Assembly: GCF_013408425.1 (NCBI RefSeq)
Contig: NZ_JACBYV010000001.1
Span: 992,001-1,056,000, forward strand
DNA length: 64,000 nucleotides
Direction: 5' to 3'
Source: Pseudomonas flavescens
Lineage (GTDB): Bacteria > Pseudomonadota > Gammaproteobacteria > Pseudomonadales > Pseudomonadaceae
The notes beneath the pieces are model-generated. The model ran no database searches. It worked only from the letters and a program-made list of their open reading frames with translations, and was not told where the DNA came from. A program made the position numbers and the translations under genes. Positions 1 to 9,564 of this stretch are shown piece after piece. How positions within the stretch are numbered: the first letter of the stretch is position 1; every line of letters starts with the position of its first letter.

Positions 1-1
1 G

Positions 2-463
<462 letters not shown>

Positions 464-775
464 GTTTTTCCTCTGGTCAGGCTCGTGATTTCCACGTTCA
501 CTACGCTGCTCTTCTCTTCCAGAAAATGACCGTCTGTTTCCGCGATTGCATCCAGTAGAGCTTGTGCGGTTCAAGGTCACCTCGTGCGAAATACTCCGAA
601 AACACGAATTTCTGATCAGTCAATTGAACCAACCTCGTTGGCTTGAGTGAACGTTTTGGGATACCTTTTGATGGCAGGAAGCCATCTATAGAGCAGGACG
701 CACGCTCCAGGCCTAGACAGCCGCCAAGCTCGATCTCCGTGCTTTCTGCGCATCCAATTTGCGACAGGAATGATC

Positions 776-1819
776 ATGTCAGGCGGTGAAACCGATAACA
801 TTGCGAAGCTCGCAGAGCTCGTATCCAGCGATATTTTCAGCTTCTTTCGATGGGAAAAGGTTGGCCCCAACAACCTGAATTTCGTCTGTGCGAAGAAAGA
901 AATACACGCGCCTCAGAAGACCAAGACGGAGCATACGCACCCTGGTGACGTAGTGTTCAAGTATGCAGATCCGTACCTCAATAAGAGTGTCATTCTGCAT
1001 ACCGACCTGAAGAGCTACGCGGTTGGGTCAATCAAAATGGCCGAGATCAAGAAGGCCCTGAAGTCCCTAGGGAAAACCATTGATTGCGCTCGTGTGTCTC
1101 CAGAGTGGCAGGGCCGCTACCACCTTAATAAACGCGAAAAGATTGAAATCCGAGGAATGTTATTCGTTTTCAACCACGATGATGAATATGACAAGGATTT
1201 CTACGATCACTTCAAAGATTACAACGGCGAAAGCCTCAGCATCAAAGACGGTCAGCAGATACATATTGTTGAGCCGTCATTAATTAACTACCTGAATACT
1301 ATTTTGGTGGATATAGACTCACTAAGGGCTGCAGGGACATTTCCTAAAGATAACTACACATTCTACTATCCTGATCAGGTGATGCATAAGGCGGGTGGGG
1401 AGTATTGGGAGCGTGCAGCGACTGCAGAGTTAATCGCCTCTCCGTATTTCATTATTCACCATAAGGCAGTCAGAACCCTTTGCGAGAAAACTGATACGTC
1501 GGTGGAAAGCTATGGCGAAGGCTATGTGATTTATTATCGGCGCGATGGTGCCACTGAAATCGAGTTTAGATATTTATTTGACGCCCTTTCTCGGTTTCAA
1601 ATGCTGAATGCGGACAAAAAGCACAGCATTCGCATACGTGTTGCAAATCGCTACCACCACTCTAGTATTATTAGTAATTTTAATGCGGCTATTAATAGCT
1701 ATGTGAGCGAATGGGGGGATGATGAACATCGCCTACATAAGTTGCAGGCGATAAAGCTTGATATTATAAAGCACGTAATACCAAATTATAAGCCAGAAGC
1801 AATTGGGTGGAGGGGTTAA
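776..1819 (+). CDS. Unrecognised protein A of a four-gene operon; possible PD-(D/E)XK-type nuclease
   Basis: I do not recognise this 347-residue protein. A possible nuclease-like core lies near the N-terminus: an aspartate in YADPYLNK (about residue 65), then a beta-strand and HTDLKSY (D77-x-K79). This spacing fits the D...(D/E)xK pattern of restriction-like nucleases but is weak evidence. A second conserved-looking block is GMLFVFNHDDEYD. There is no signal peptide or membrane segment. The ATG at 776 is preferred over 770 because AGGA then has correct spacing. It is the first gene of an operon with the genes at 1821, 3035 and 3763; one base separates its stop from the next start. The function is unknown; a defence role is inferred from gene packing and neighbours. 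Confidence 0.7.
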   Translation: MSGGETDNIAKLAELVSSDIFSFFRWEKVGPNNLNFVCAKKEIHAPQKTKTEHTHPGDVVFKYADPYLNKSVILHTDLKSYAVGSIKMAEIKKALKSLGKTIDCARVSPEWQGRYHLNKREKIEIRGMLFVFNHDDEYDKDFYDHFKDYNGESLSIKDGQQIHIVEPSLINYLNTILVDIDSLRAAGTFPKDNYTFYYPDQVMHKAGGEYWERAATAELIASPYFIIHHKAVRTLCEKTDTSVESYGEGYVIYYRRDGATEIEFRYLFDALSRFQMLNADKKHSIRIRVANRYHHSSIISNFNAAINSYVSEWGDDEHRLHKLQAIKLDIIKHVIPNYKPEAIGWRG

Positions 1820-1820
1820 T

Positions 1821-3038
1821 ATGCGCATGGGTAGTTTGTTCTATGCTTCTGATAAGGCTATTTATGATGCGCTCACCCAAAGAAGTTTAACGGCTGCTGA
1901 GATGCGAAAAGTTTTTCTGTCTAGGGGGATTATTATATCCAACGAGTCGGATAGAAAATTTTTAGCTCGGCGATTCAGTGCTTTGTTTCACGACTATCAC
2001 GATTATCGCAATATATCTCTCCTTGTGGGTGGGCGTGAAGGTCGCGAGAAGACAACAAGTGTTGTTGTGACCAGTAATGTTTCTAAGGAGACCATTACAG
2101 ATGCTTTGGCGTCCGTGAAAGAATGGCTGAATGATGACCAGCATGAGCTTGCTGAAGTTTCAGTAGTCGGTGATCAAATAAAATTCTCGGTCAAATATCA
2201 GAAGCTTGACCTTACTCAGGCCGAGTTTCGTCAAGTGGTTGAAAAAACTGCTGAGGTTACAATAGAGAAGCAGGGAAGTGGCTGGAAGATTACTGGCCCG
2301 ATGAACGAAAAGTTCAAGCAGATCACAGAGCAGCTGTACTCTCAGATTGAAATTGCGACGGACGAGGAGGTTGCAACGCGGGCGATCTCGCTAGCTGGGG
2401 TTGCTGATCCGGCCATCCGGACAGGATTCTTACGTAACCTTATTCGTAATTTAAGAGATATGGTGGTCGAGGATGTAATCGACGTATCTACCTTCAACCC
2501 AAGTGATCGGGATGATGACGATCTTGATCTGAGTGATGAGGCGTTGGAGATCGAGGAATCGATAGAGGTAGAAACCCCATCTGAGATCACGCGCGCAACT
2601 GCATCCCTACAAGCCTCAGAATCCTCGCAACCTCACGATCCCGGCGCTCAGCTAAGCGAAGGTCAGGCCCCGGCACCGGTGCTCAAATCCCACAAAGTCA
2701 TCAGGATCGAGAAGGCCTCCCTCAAAGGCAAAGGTGTTTTGGAGTCAAAACAGCTGCTGGAGCTGGAAGGGCATGGGTTCTACTTGTGGAAGATCCGCTG
2801 GACAGCGCGTGAGAAGCTTGTGGGGTCAGAGATCGTCGAGTTCGAAGCTCAATTTGGAAACCAAGCGTCCTACAGTGACTTCTCTTACATCGTGAAAGGT
2901 GTTTACAACTACCACAACGGTAGCTACGCAAAGAATCGTGTGCGAGCAAGCCCCGTGGTAGAGGAGAAATTCAAGGCTAAGCTGGAGCAGGCAGCTCAGA
3001 AGACGCTGGATGACATCGAGAAGGGACTCGGCAGATGA
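1821..3038 (+). CDS. Unrecognised protein B of the four-gene operon, with acidic linker
   Basis: This 405-residue protein has no family I recognise. Residues about 1-200 look like a folded alpha/beta region. A highly acidic stretch follows (DRDDDDLDLSDEALEIEES) with a Ser/Pro/Ala-rich linker, then a basic and aromatic C-terminal domain from about residue 290 containing FYLWKIRW and YNYHNGSYAKNRVR. The two-domain layout with a flexible acidic linker suggests a scaffold or nucleic-acid-associated component. The ATG at 1821 is chosen because GGAGG lies just upstream, over the stop of the previous gene. The stop overlaps the start of the next gene by four bases (ATGA), implying translational coupling. 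Confidence 0.7.
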   Translation: MRMGSLFYASDKAIYDALTQRSLTAAEMRKVFLSRGIIISNESDRKFLARRFSALFHDYHDYRNISLLVGGREGREKTTSVVVTSNVSKETITDALASVKEWLNDDQHELAEVSVVGDQIKFSVKYQKLDLTQAEFRQVVEKTAEVTIEKQGSGWKITGPMNEKFKQITEQLYSQIEIATDEEVATRAISLAGVADPAIRTGFLRNLIRNLRDMVVEDVIDVSTFNPSDRDDDDLDLSDEALEIEESIEVETPSEITRATASLQASESSQPHDPGAQLSEGQAPAPVLKSHKVIRIEKASLKGKGVLESKQLLELEGHGFYLWKIRWTAREKLVGSEIVEFEAQFGNQASYSDFSYIVKGVYNYHNGSYAKNRVRASPVVEEKFKAKLEQAAQKTLDDIEKGLGR

Positions 3039-3721
3039 AGGCGAAGCGCTTAAAGCTTTGGGTGTTGACTGCTGAGGTTGGCTTTCAGGAGCTGGTGCGC
3101 GGGCTGCTGCTGCTTCCATTCAATGAGACGAGCCGAATTGGTTTTGAGCCGATTGAAGTACTCGATGGAAGGGCAACGATTCGGTATCACGAGCAGCGCG
3201 ATATCACGCAGTCATTCGTGAACCCGCTAGGCGAGACCGTGGAGTCCAACTACTCAACCTACGTTAGCTTCGAGATGACAGTTGAGGGGCTAGGGCAAGA
3301 TCGCTTCTCGATTTGCATGCGTATGCCCCCTAAAGACCTCAAGCCTTTCGTGGAGCTGATGAGGCTCGCTATTGGGGGGGCTTTCGCACTTGAGGTGGTT
3401 AGGCCCAATATTGCGGCATTCTACGAGCAACTACGTGGCAATAAGAGGTTCACCAGGGTCATGGCTAAGCGCATCGTGTCGGGGGCTGTTAGCTTCGATA
3501 TCGAGAGCAGCTACCGGGTCGACATCACGTCGACGAGTAATGCTATGGCGAAGCTGCTGGAAATCACCGCAGGTCGCGCTGCTCCTATCGACAAGATCAA
3601 GATCGCCTACCAATACGACCACAACCCTGTCCTGGTCGACCTTTCGAAGTCTGGCTCCATTGCCGTATCGCTAGATGATGATGAGCATCTGCACTACCTG
3701 ACCAGCCTGCTGATTAAGTAG
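3035..3721 (+). CDS. Unrecognised protein C of the four-gene operon
   Basis: This 228-residue soluble protein has no recognised domain. It alternates predicted strands and helices, with no Walker motif, zinc ligands or membrane segment. Its ATG overlaps the TGA of the preceding gene (ATGA at 3035-3038), so it is almost certainly co-translated with it. The gap to the next gene is about 40 bases. A small coupled component between two larger ones fits a multi-subunit complex, but nothing in the sequence gives an activity. Confidence 0.7.
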   Translation: MKAKRLKLWVLTAEVGFQELVRGLLLLPFNETSRIGFEPIEVLDGRATIRYHEQRDITQSFVNPLGETVESNYSTYVSFEMTVEGLGQDRFSICMRMPPKDLKPFVELMRLAIGGAFALEVVRPNIAAFYEQLRGNKRFTRVMAKRIVSGAVSFDIESSYRVDITSTSNAMAKLLEITAGRAAPIDKIKIAYQYDHNPVLVDLSKSGSIAVSLDDDEHLHYLTSLLIK

Positions 3722-3762
3722 TGCCTGCAAGGTCTTGAGTCGTACGAGCCATGAGGGCCGAG

Positions 3763-5511
3763 ATGCAAAGCAATGATCAGGCGACAATCTTCACTCTTGG
3801 CTATCTAGAGCTGCTTGAGCGGCATTTGAAGGTGACTTGGAATGAAGCTGGGATACCGATTTGCCTTCATGACTGGGTAACTGACGATGCCCTCACTAGC
3901 CTTCGTTCAGACCTAGCGTCGCTAATGAGTGGTGATACTGCGCTAGCTGCGCGTAAGGCCGCATCCGAGTACGGCGACACCCACGTTCAGACTGTTGGCT
4001 TCGGCCTTGCGCATGATTTTGATCAGTTCATAAAGCTCGGTTTGCTTTACGGTGAGCGTGTTGTTCTCTGGGATGTGCTTAGTAGCCGAGTTTTAGTGAC
4101 CGAGAGCTACCAAACCCGCAAAAATCTAGTCGTTCAGATCGCTTGCGAGCTGTTAATGCTCAAGTCCTTAGTACGGCGGGGAGGGGCCGTGATCCTGGCG
4201 CACCCCAGTATGTGGAGCCAGGGAGCGGCTGAGATAGATCAGGCTGTCCGTAAGTACGGGACTGCTCCGGCTGCCAGCCTTGGGCTGGCACTCGCATTTG
4301 CCGCGATAGCCGATGGCCTGCCGCTACACCCCTACACGCTTTTGACCGATGAATCTCGTTTACCGGTAGAGCAGCAGGTTTTAGCGGCTGGCCACGAGCA
4401 ATTTTCTCTGGATAACCTCAGGTTTCAGCAATGCCTTACGAGCATCCTGCAGGACACTCGGTTTGCGTATTTAGAAGAGGCAGATGCTGAAGTCTTCTAT
4501 GATGTTCTCTCCAGGCATGATTCGGTTCGGCGTGAGATCAGGCGCCATTTTCTGCCGGCACTCAGTGGATTGTCGCCCCAGCAATATAGTCAAGAAGAGC
4601 GAGTGCTGGTTGATGAGCTATCGTCACTTTTCGAAAAGCGCAATGCCGATGTAGCAGCCTATGTGGCCGATGGTATCGATGCTAGTTCTACTTTCATCGT
4701 GGCATCGACTTCTGCGGCTTTAGCAGGGCTGCCCTGGATCTCTGCATTAGGGGCACTCGGGCTGCCGACAGTGGCACTTAGTAACATGGTGCGCAAATGG
4801 GCAGAAAAGCCTGCAAAAAATGTAATTATTCAGGCGTTTCGGGAGTTGGAAGTATCAAGGGCAGGATCATTGATACATGACCCTGTAGGAGTTGATTATC
4901 GTCTAGCTGTAACTCAGGAGGGCCCGCGAAGCTTGAGCGATCACTATCGGGAGTTCACTCGTTTTTACATGACAGAAAATCGTCATGACTATCTCAAGTC
5001 ACTGTCTCCTGAGATAGCTAAGGAAGTCCTGTCTCAATTAAAGCCTGATGATATTCATAATATTGTCAACAAGCGTCAGTTTCAGAATGACTATATAGGT
5101 GACTATCTTGTAGATGTTTTCGATCTGCATAAGGAGGTTTACTGGGAGCATCTTACGCAGTGCTTCGATTCGCCTGAAGGATTTCTCATCTACGATGATG
5201 ATGCACATATCATTTCAATGCAGCAGTATGATATTCCGCTGAGTCTTTGGCGAGGGCTACTTGAAAACCTTTTTACGACCTACTGGAGTGAGCTCGATTC
5301 GGGTAATTACAATTTCCCCTTAATAGAGTTTCCAAGCGTCTTGCATTTTCAAACAGCACATGCTGAAGATCGTGAAAATAAAAGAGCCTGGCTTTTAGAA
5401 ATCGTTCGAGAGGCCTCTGCTGAGCAGGGTGATGCACTAAGCCGTTTCGTGTCTGAAGCGTACGATGGCCTTTTACCTGACTGGTTTGTGGGCGCAGGAA
5501 ATTCTTCCTGA
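3763..5511 (+). CDS. Unrecognised protein D of the four-gene operon, with a central hydrophobic segment
   Basis: This protein of about 582 residues is unrecognised. A stretch around residues 310-345, containing FIVASTSAALAGL, WISALGALGL and PTVALSNM, is strongly hydrophobic and could be a membrane hairpin; it is flanked by hydrophilic, mostly helical regions. No signal peptide is present. The ATG at 3763 has GAGGG upstream and is preferred over the ATG at 3751. The gene ends the operon. A soluble protein with one central hydrophobic hairpin as last gene would suit a membrane-acting effector of a conflict system, but this is inference only. Confidence 0.7.
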   Translation: MQSNDQATIFTLGYLELLERHLKVTWNEAGIPICLHDWVTDDALTSLRSDLASLMSGDTALAARKAASEYGDTHVQTVGFGLAHDFDQFIKLGLLYGERVVLWDVLSSRVLVTESYQTRKNLVVQIACELLMLKSLVRRGGAVILAHPSMWSQGAAEIDQAVRKYGTAPAASLGLALAFAAIADGLPLHPYTLLTDESRLPVEQQVLAAGHEQFSLDNLRFQQCLTSILQDTRFAYLEEADAEVFYDVLSRHDSVRREIRRHFLPALSGLSPQQYSQEERVLVDELSSLFEKRNADVAAYVADGIDASSTFIVASTSAALAGLPWISALGALGLPTVALSNMVRKWAEKPAKNVIIQAFRELEVSRAGSLIHDPVGVDYRLAVTQEGPRSLSDHYREFTRFYMTENRHDYLKSLSPEIAKEVLSQLKPDDIHNIVNKRQFQNDYIGDYLVDVFDLHKEVYWEHLTQCFDSPEGFLIYDDDAHIISMQQYDIPLSLWRGLLENLFTTYWSELDSGNYNFPLIEFPSVLHFQTAHAEDRENKRAWLLEIVREASAEQGDALSRFVSEAYDGLLPDWFVGAGNSS

Positions 5512-5674
5512 AATTTGGCCTTTATTTATAATTTAGACCTCCCATGTCACGGTAAATATCCTATGTCTACTCTCCAAGGTTATGTGTGAAAGGCCCTTAG
5601 GATAGCGCAGTGACCTCTTCGTCAATACATACCTTCAGAATGAGCAGCTCTGTTTTCTAGCCTTCAAAATTTTT

Positions 5675-5911
5675 TTATAAATAGCGGATCGGCAGGTTGA
5701 GGTGTCTGTTGATGTCGTCTGCGCTAATGGGGTCTTCTATCAAGCCCTCTTGTGTCGATTCAATCCTATACTCTGGCCCAAGATGTTTAATAGAGGCGTA
5801 TGCGAGTTGGTTGACAAGTTGAAGGAGATCCTCAGGAGCTTCAAGGGGACTAAGGGCGTGTGAGAGATTTCTTGATAAGCGGCTCAACCGGCTCAAGTGA
5901 TCGATCTCCAT
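5675..5911 (-). CDS. Small protein downstream of the RES-domain gene
   Basis: This 78-residue, mostly helical protein begins with a repeated leucine/serine/arginine pattern (HLSRLSRLSRNLSHAL). It lies 60 bases downstream of the RES-domain gene on the same strand and could be its partner or immunity factor. No good ribosome-binding site precedes the ATG. The reading frame stays open upstream for about 13 more codons with protein-like composition (CEGYRDELALIAL), in the same frame as the RES gene and separated from it by two stops. The start could therefore be a non-ATG codon, or the two may once have been one frame. Function unknown. Confidence 0.45.
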   Translation of the reverse strand: MEIDHLSRLSRLSRNLSHALSPLEAPEDLLQLVNQLAYASIKHLGPEYRIESTQEGLIEDPISADDINRHLNLPIRYL

Positions 5912-5971
5912 AAGTGCAATGAGAGCTAATTCGTCACGATAGCCCTCACAGTGATTGTATCAGTATGCCGC

Positions 5972-7408
5972 TCAGAGAATGTCGCTCTTGCTCATCTGAT
6001 GACGGTTGCGCTCTACCTCGTGCGGTTCAGTTTCCACCTTCACTCTCTTAACGTGATGCACTTCTACTGAGGTCGGAATGACGTCTAGCGTCTCCTCGCG
6101 ATAATCCTCGTCCTCATGGATATGATGAAGTCTCATAGCCCAAGGGCTTGATGTCATAGCGGTTTCAGTCTCATCCTGGATTGGGACATTCTCCTGCACG
6201 CAATAGTCGGGGTACCAACCATCACCGTCCCAGCTCATCGTGTTGGCACTTAGCTCGGTGCCTTCGGGTAGATCCATGTTCTTCACGCGTGAAGCCTTAT
6301 GGAACAGCACGATGTTGTCCCCCTCTTCTGACTGTGTCGAATTGAAGAGAATACCGTCCAACGTTGGATCATTTTCAGTCGCCAGGAAATCGGCCACTGC
6401 CTGGGTGGCCAGGTAGTCGAACTCCTGATCATCGGGCATCACTGGCCGCGTCATCTTGCTACCGAGCGATCGTAGGAAGGATGCGCGCTCAAGCCGTTGG
6501 AGCAGCGTAGGGTCAAACACGCTTCCGCCGTCAGACACATTTTCAAGTGCGGAAAGATTTAGAAGGCGTAGGGAGCGAATGATCCTGAAGGTGGCCAGAG
6601 CGACTTGGCTGCCCACGGGCGGCCGAACCTCAGCGAGTGCAACTCCTGCGGAGGTGGCTCCGTAGAAAACCGAGATACCTCGGGCATTCATTCTGCCCGC
6701 TGCTGCAGCACGGGCGGGGGGAGAGCCCAAGTGGCGATCGGGTCGACAAAGTGCCTCTTTAAGCGGCTCCTCCGATTGGAATACCCGGGCTCTGAACAGG
6801 TATTCAATTGGTGCACCGGGGCCTGCGTCCACAATCACTGGCTTGCCATCCAAGGTGCCGAGTTCATCTATCCTCTCGAAAACAGCTGCGAGATGATCTG
6901 TCGCCGCCCGAGAAAAGTACCTGGCCTCAGTTTTCAGCGTTTTTTCGAAATGCTGCCAGTCATGCTGCCAGGTAACGTCGCTAGAATCCTTTTGCTCGTA
7001 GTGCGATTCGCCGTCGAACTCGCACTCATCTCCCATAGCCGCCGCGTCGAAGTCAAAGTGCCGGTCACTGAGCACCTCCAGTACGTCTGAAGCCGCCTCT
7101 TCGGGAATGCGAGCAGCGCCTGCGATAGCATCGTGAACGGGCTCACCGTCTCGATCCCAATCGTAATCCGACTCTCTATCCCTCATTAGGCTTTGCTGCC
7201 AATCATCCGGTTCGTTAGATGTTCGAACGTAGTGCTCAGCAAACGCTTGCTCAATCCGATCCGCCAGTTGCTCGATCGTCCAGCATTGGCCTTCGCTCTC
7301 ACAGTAGGAGCACTCCGCGATCTCGCCCGTGGTTGCGATCTCGCGCGAAAGGAACGGCTCTTCTACACACTGGTCGCAGATCCACAGCTCGTCACTTTTC
7401 ACGTTCAT
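5972..7408 (-). CDS. RES-domain protein with N-terminal zinc ribbon and HEPN/RES-type N-terminal domain
   Basis: RES domains are NAD+-degrading toxins related to ADP-ribosyltransferases. In this 478-residue protein two CxxC pairs (C11/C14 and C33/C36) form a likely zinc ribbon. An acidic helical region to about residue 185 matches the N-terminal part found in HEPN/RES proteins. The RES domain spans about 195-375: YLFRARVF supplies arginine, GISVFYGATS supplies the tyrosine (about 249) and ALAEVRPP the glutamate (about 260). The C-terminal 90 residues are an acidic tail of unknown role. Unlike Xre-RES toxin-antitoxin pairs, no Xre gene lies upstream; only a 24-codon frame with a good ribosome-binding site does. 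A role in defence or as an NAD-depleting effector is inferred. Confidence 0.8.
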   Translation of the reverse strand: MNVKSDELWICDQCVEEPFLSREIATTGEIAECSYCESEGQCWTIEQLADRIEQAFAEHYVRTSNEPDDWQQSLMRDRESDYDWDRDGEPVHDAIAGAARIPEEAASDVLEVLSDRHFDFDAAAMGDECEFDGESHYEQKDSSDVTWQHDWQHFEKTLKTEARYFSRAATDHLAAVFERIDELGTLDGKPVIVDAGPGAPIEYLFRARVFQSEEPLKEALCRPDRHLGSPPARAAAAGRMNARGISVFYGATSAGVALAEVRPPVGSQVALATFRIIRSLRLLNLSALENVSDGGSVFDPTLLQRLERASFLRSLGSKMTRPVMPDDQEFDYLATQAVADFLATENDPTLDGILFNSTQSEEGDNIVLFHKASRVKNMDLPEGTELSANTMSWDGDGWYPDYCVQENVPIQDETETAMTSSPWAMRLHHIHEDEDYREETLDVIPTSVEVHHVKRVKVETEPHEVERNRHQMSKSDIL

Positions 7409-7479
7409 TCAGCCTTTTCAAGATAACGGTCATCTGCCGACAGTTGATGTTCAGCGACGTTATTCCGATCCTGAGTCAT
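7405..7479 (-). CDS. Possible 24-codon leader ORF coupled to the RES gene
   Basis: A short frame starting MTQDRNNVAEH is preceded by GGAG seven bases upstream of its ATG. Its stop overlaps the RES gene start in an ATGA arrangement. Such a frame could couple or limit translation of a toxic protein, or be a tiny antitoxin-like peptide. Without comparative data it may be chance. Confidence 0.3.
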   Translation of the reverse strand: MTQDRNNVAEHQLSADDRYLEKAE

Positions 7480-8178
7480 AGAGGACTCCAGGTCTAAATC
7501 AGAAGCAGTTGTGTTGCCTGCAAGCGTATGCCTGGAGCGTCTTATGACGTGAAGGTTTTGCCTTGCCCTGCCGGGACGGCTGTCGTGAACCGAGCCTGGC
7601 CATGAATGGCTGTCTCGGCCCTTCGGGCTTCCATCCTCACGGCTACGGCCTAGCCGGCCTGCGCGCTCCGCTTTACCTGGCGCTATCGCGACATCAATTG
7701 TTGCACCGACGCTATTTTGTACGTTATGCGCCAGAGATTGAGCGTCACCGGGCTCTGGCAGACAACGAGCGTTTGATGGTTGCCGCAGACTTGGCCGATA
7801 CAGATCAGTTCGGGCTGTTGTCGAGGAACGCTGCAGACTCGCGCAAGAGCTCGGCTTTTTGGTCGATGGTGAGAGTTTCTATCGAGGGCTCGCTGTATTG
7901 ATTTGTGCGTTCCGCCGTGTGGCACGGCTGCTGTGGCAGTTTTGAAATAGGCCCGCTATAAATGGATCGATCTTGACGCTTTGGGCGCTCATCCTCACGG
8001 CTGAGCGCTCCGCTTGTTTGCGTCGATGCCAGTTGATTGGCTGCACTGGGATCGACGATAGCAGGGGATTTGCGACGCATTGCTCAGGGCGTCTAGCTCC
8101 TGGAGCTAAAGGCTTTTCCTCAATTGCTTCTAGTCCTGTAGGCTCGTCGCTGAGAAATCTATCGATTAGGAGCAAAGG
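7480..8178. other. Gene-poor stretch with two related GC-rich segments
   Basis: About 700 bases lack a convincing gene; the short frames here have unlike composition and no ribosome-binding sites. Two segments share sequence: 7631-7673 and 7989-8015 both begin with ATCCTCACGGCT and end with GCGCTCCGCTT, the second lacking the middle. The first contains a short GC-rich hairpin (GGCTACGGCCTAGCCGG). They may be decayed repeats or structured RNA. The last 80 bases are the leader of the gene at 8179. Confidence 0.4.
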
Positions 8179-8955
8179 ATGGCAGCAACTGGCACTATCT
8201 CTGAAGAAGTTTACATCGAGCAGGATATTCTCAACCCCCTGCAATACGCCAAGATGAAAATTGAGCCGCTGATCAATGAACAGGATGAGCTAGTCGTACC
8301 TGTCAGAAATTTGGACACACCTCATTTTCGTCGAATTGGTCGGGCTTCTTTTGGCCGTCGAATTGGTAGAAGTGAAGATGATCCGACGCATGATAAATGC
8401 GTCCAGCAGATCTTCGATCATCTTCAGGCGCCTGGGCAGGTTAAAACTCTATTGACTTATTTCTTTCCAGTCGGGTCGCAATCTCGCGAAGAGCAAGTTG
8501 TTTTTGCTACGGGAGCGGCCAGTGATTATAGGTGGGTTAAGGAGGAGGGGGCTCGAATAGCATTCCACGATGGTACCTATATCCAGCCTGATCTAGCGGG
8601 TAGGGATGCTAACCGGTTTTTTCCAAGAGCCAGTTGTCCCAACATAATTATTGAGGTAATTAGAACGCATCCTCCGGAAGCCAATACGTTTGAGCGTCTG
8701 TGCGAATTGTCGCTGGCTAATACAATCGTAGTGTTCTATTTTATTGGTGAAGAGCGTACAGGCGGGCTTCTCAATCATATGATTGTCGAGAGTGGCTCTT
8801 TTACATTGCGTGTTTCTCACTATATGATAGGTGGGCAGCTCTATAATAATGGTTTGCCGGTCTATGATCGGGCGAAATATAGTACTGCCCAGCTATGGTA
8901 CTCCATGGTCAAGAGTAGCTACTTTGAGCGGGCGATGAAAAAAATTAGCGATTAA
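8179..8955 (+). CDS. Unrecognised 258-residue protein, possible nuclease-like fold
   Basis: The protein is not recognised. A segment around residues 130-185 reads GTYIQPDLAGRD, then NIIIEVIRTHPPE, then a helix and IVVFYFIGEE. A strand-borne aspartate followed by an EVI strand, a helix and a further strand resembles the core of CoiA-like or PD-(D/E)XK nucleases, although the lysine is replaced. It has AGGAG six bases upstream of its ATG and is a single-gene unit. Codon use is more AT-rich than that of the GC-rich metabolic genes further right. An accessory or defence role is only a guess. Confidence 0.6.
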   Translation: MAATGTISEEVYIEQDILNPLQYAKMKIEPLINEQDELVVPVRNLDTPHFRRIGRASFGRRIGRSEDDPTHDKCVQQIFDHLQAPGQVKTLLTYFFPVGSQSREEQVVFATGAASDYRWVKEEGARIAFHDGTYIQPDLAGRDANRFFPRASCPNIIIEVIRTHPPEANTFERLCELSLANTIVVFYFIGEERTGGLLNHMIVESGSFTLRVSHYMIGGQLYNNGLPVYDRAKYSTAQLWYSMVKSSYFERAMKKISD

Positions 8956-8987
8956 GAGGCTTCGTATCTCATAAGTCCCATGGCCAG

Positions 8988-9350
8988 CTATCGCAGTAGC
9001 GGTTCAAGGTTTGTTATAGCTCTTTTAAGGCTCTTTTTTATTCTTGCCTTGTGGTTGGCAACACCATCCCAGTATCCTCGATGGTGAGCGATCGACAAGG
9101 CAAGCTCAAAATCCCCTCGATCTACTGCGCTCTTTAATTTTTGCTCTACAAACTCGCCGTTCTGGCTAAATAATTCATACTCTGCAGCCTCTCTAGCATC
9201 TGCAGCAGTGAATGAAGTACTGGAGCTGTACAGGCCCTCGATTGTATAAGTCCAGCCCGCAGAGGAATGGTCAGTCTCGTCGCTCCAGGAGACTGTTATA
9301 AAGGGTAAGGTTGGGTGGATGAATTTCTTTTTTCGCATTGAGTTGGACAT
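8988..9350 (-). CDS. Hypothetical 120-residue protein
   Basis: This small soluble protein has a strand-rich N-terminal half (ITVSWSDETDHSSAGWTYTIEG) and a helical, basic C-terminal half (ALSIAHHRGYWDGVANHKARIKK split around residues 83-110). No family is recognised. It converges with the gene ending at 8955, leaving 32 bases between them. The neighbouring orphans suggest accessory DNA. Confidence 0.5.
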   Translation of the reverse strand: MSNSMRKKKFIHPTLPFITVSWSDETDHSSAGWTYTIEGLYSSSTSFTAADAREAAEYELFSQNGEFVEQKLKSAVDRGDFELALSIAHHRGYWDGVANHKARIKKSLKRAITNLEPLLR

Positions 9351-9564
9351 TGGTAACGTCTCTTGTTATTAGTATTCGAGTACATTATTATTGAGGCGGA
9401 GCATTGCGCTGGTCAAATGCTCCTGTGTATTAAGTGTTGCCTCTCTTCAGCCTAGCTCAGGCGGTCAACTACTCTGCGTTACACTGGGTCTTGCGAGCAG
9501 GCTCCATGTTCAGCTCTGATCTTCTGATTGATGACTCATACAAACCTGAAGAGATAAACATGCC

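Noticed and set aside
7563..7901. 112-codon frame in the gene-poor stretch
   Set aside because: Overlaps the GC-rich repeat segment, lacks a ribosome-binding site and resembles no protein.
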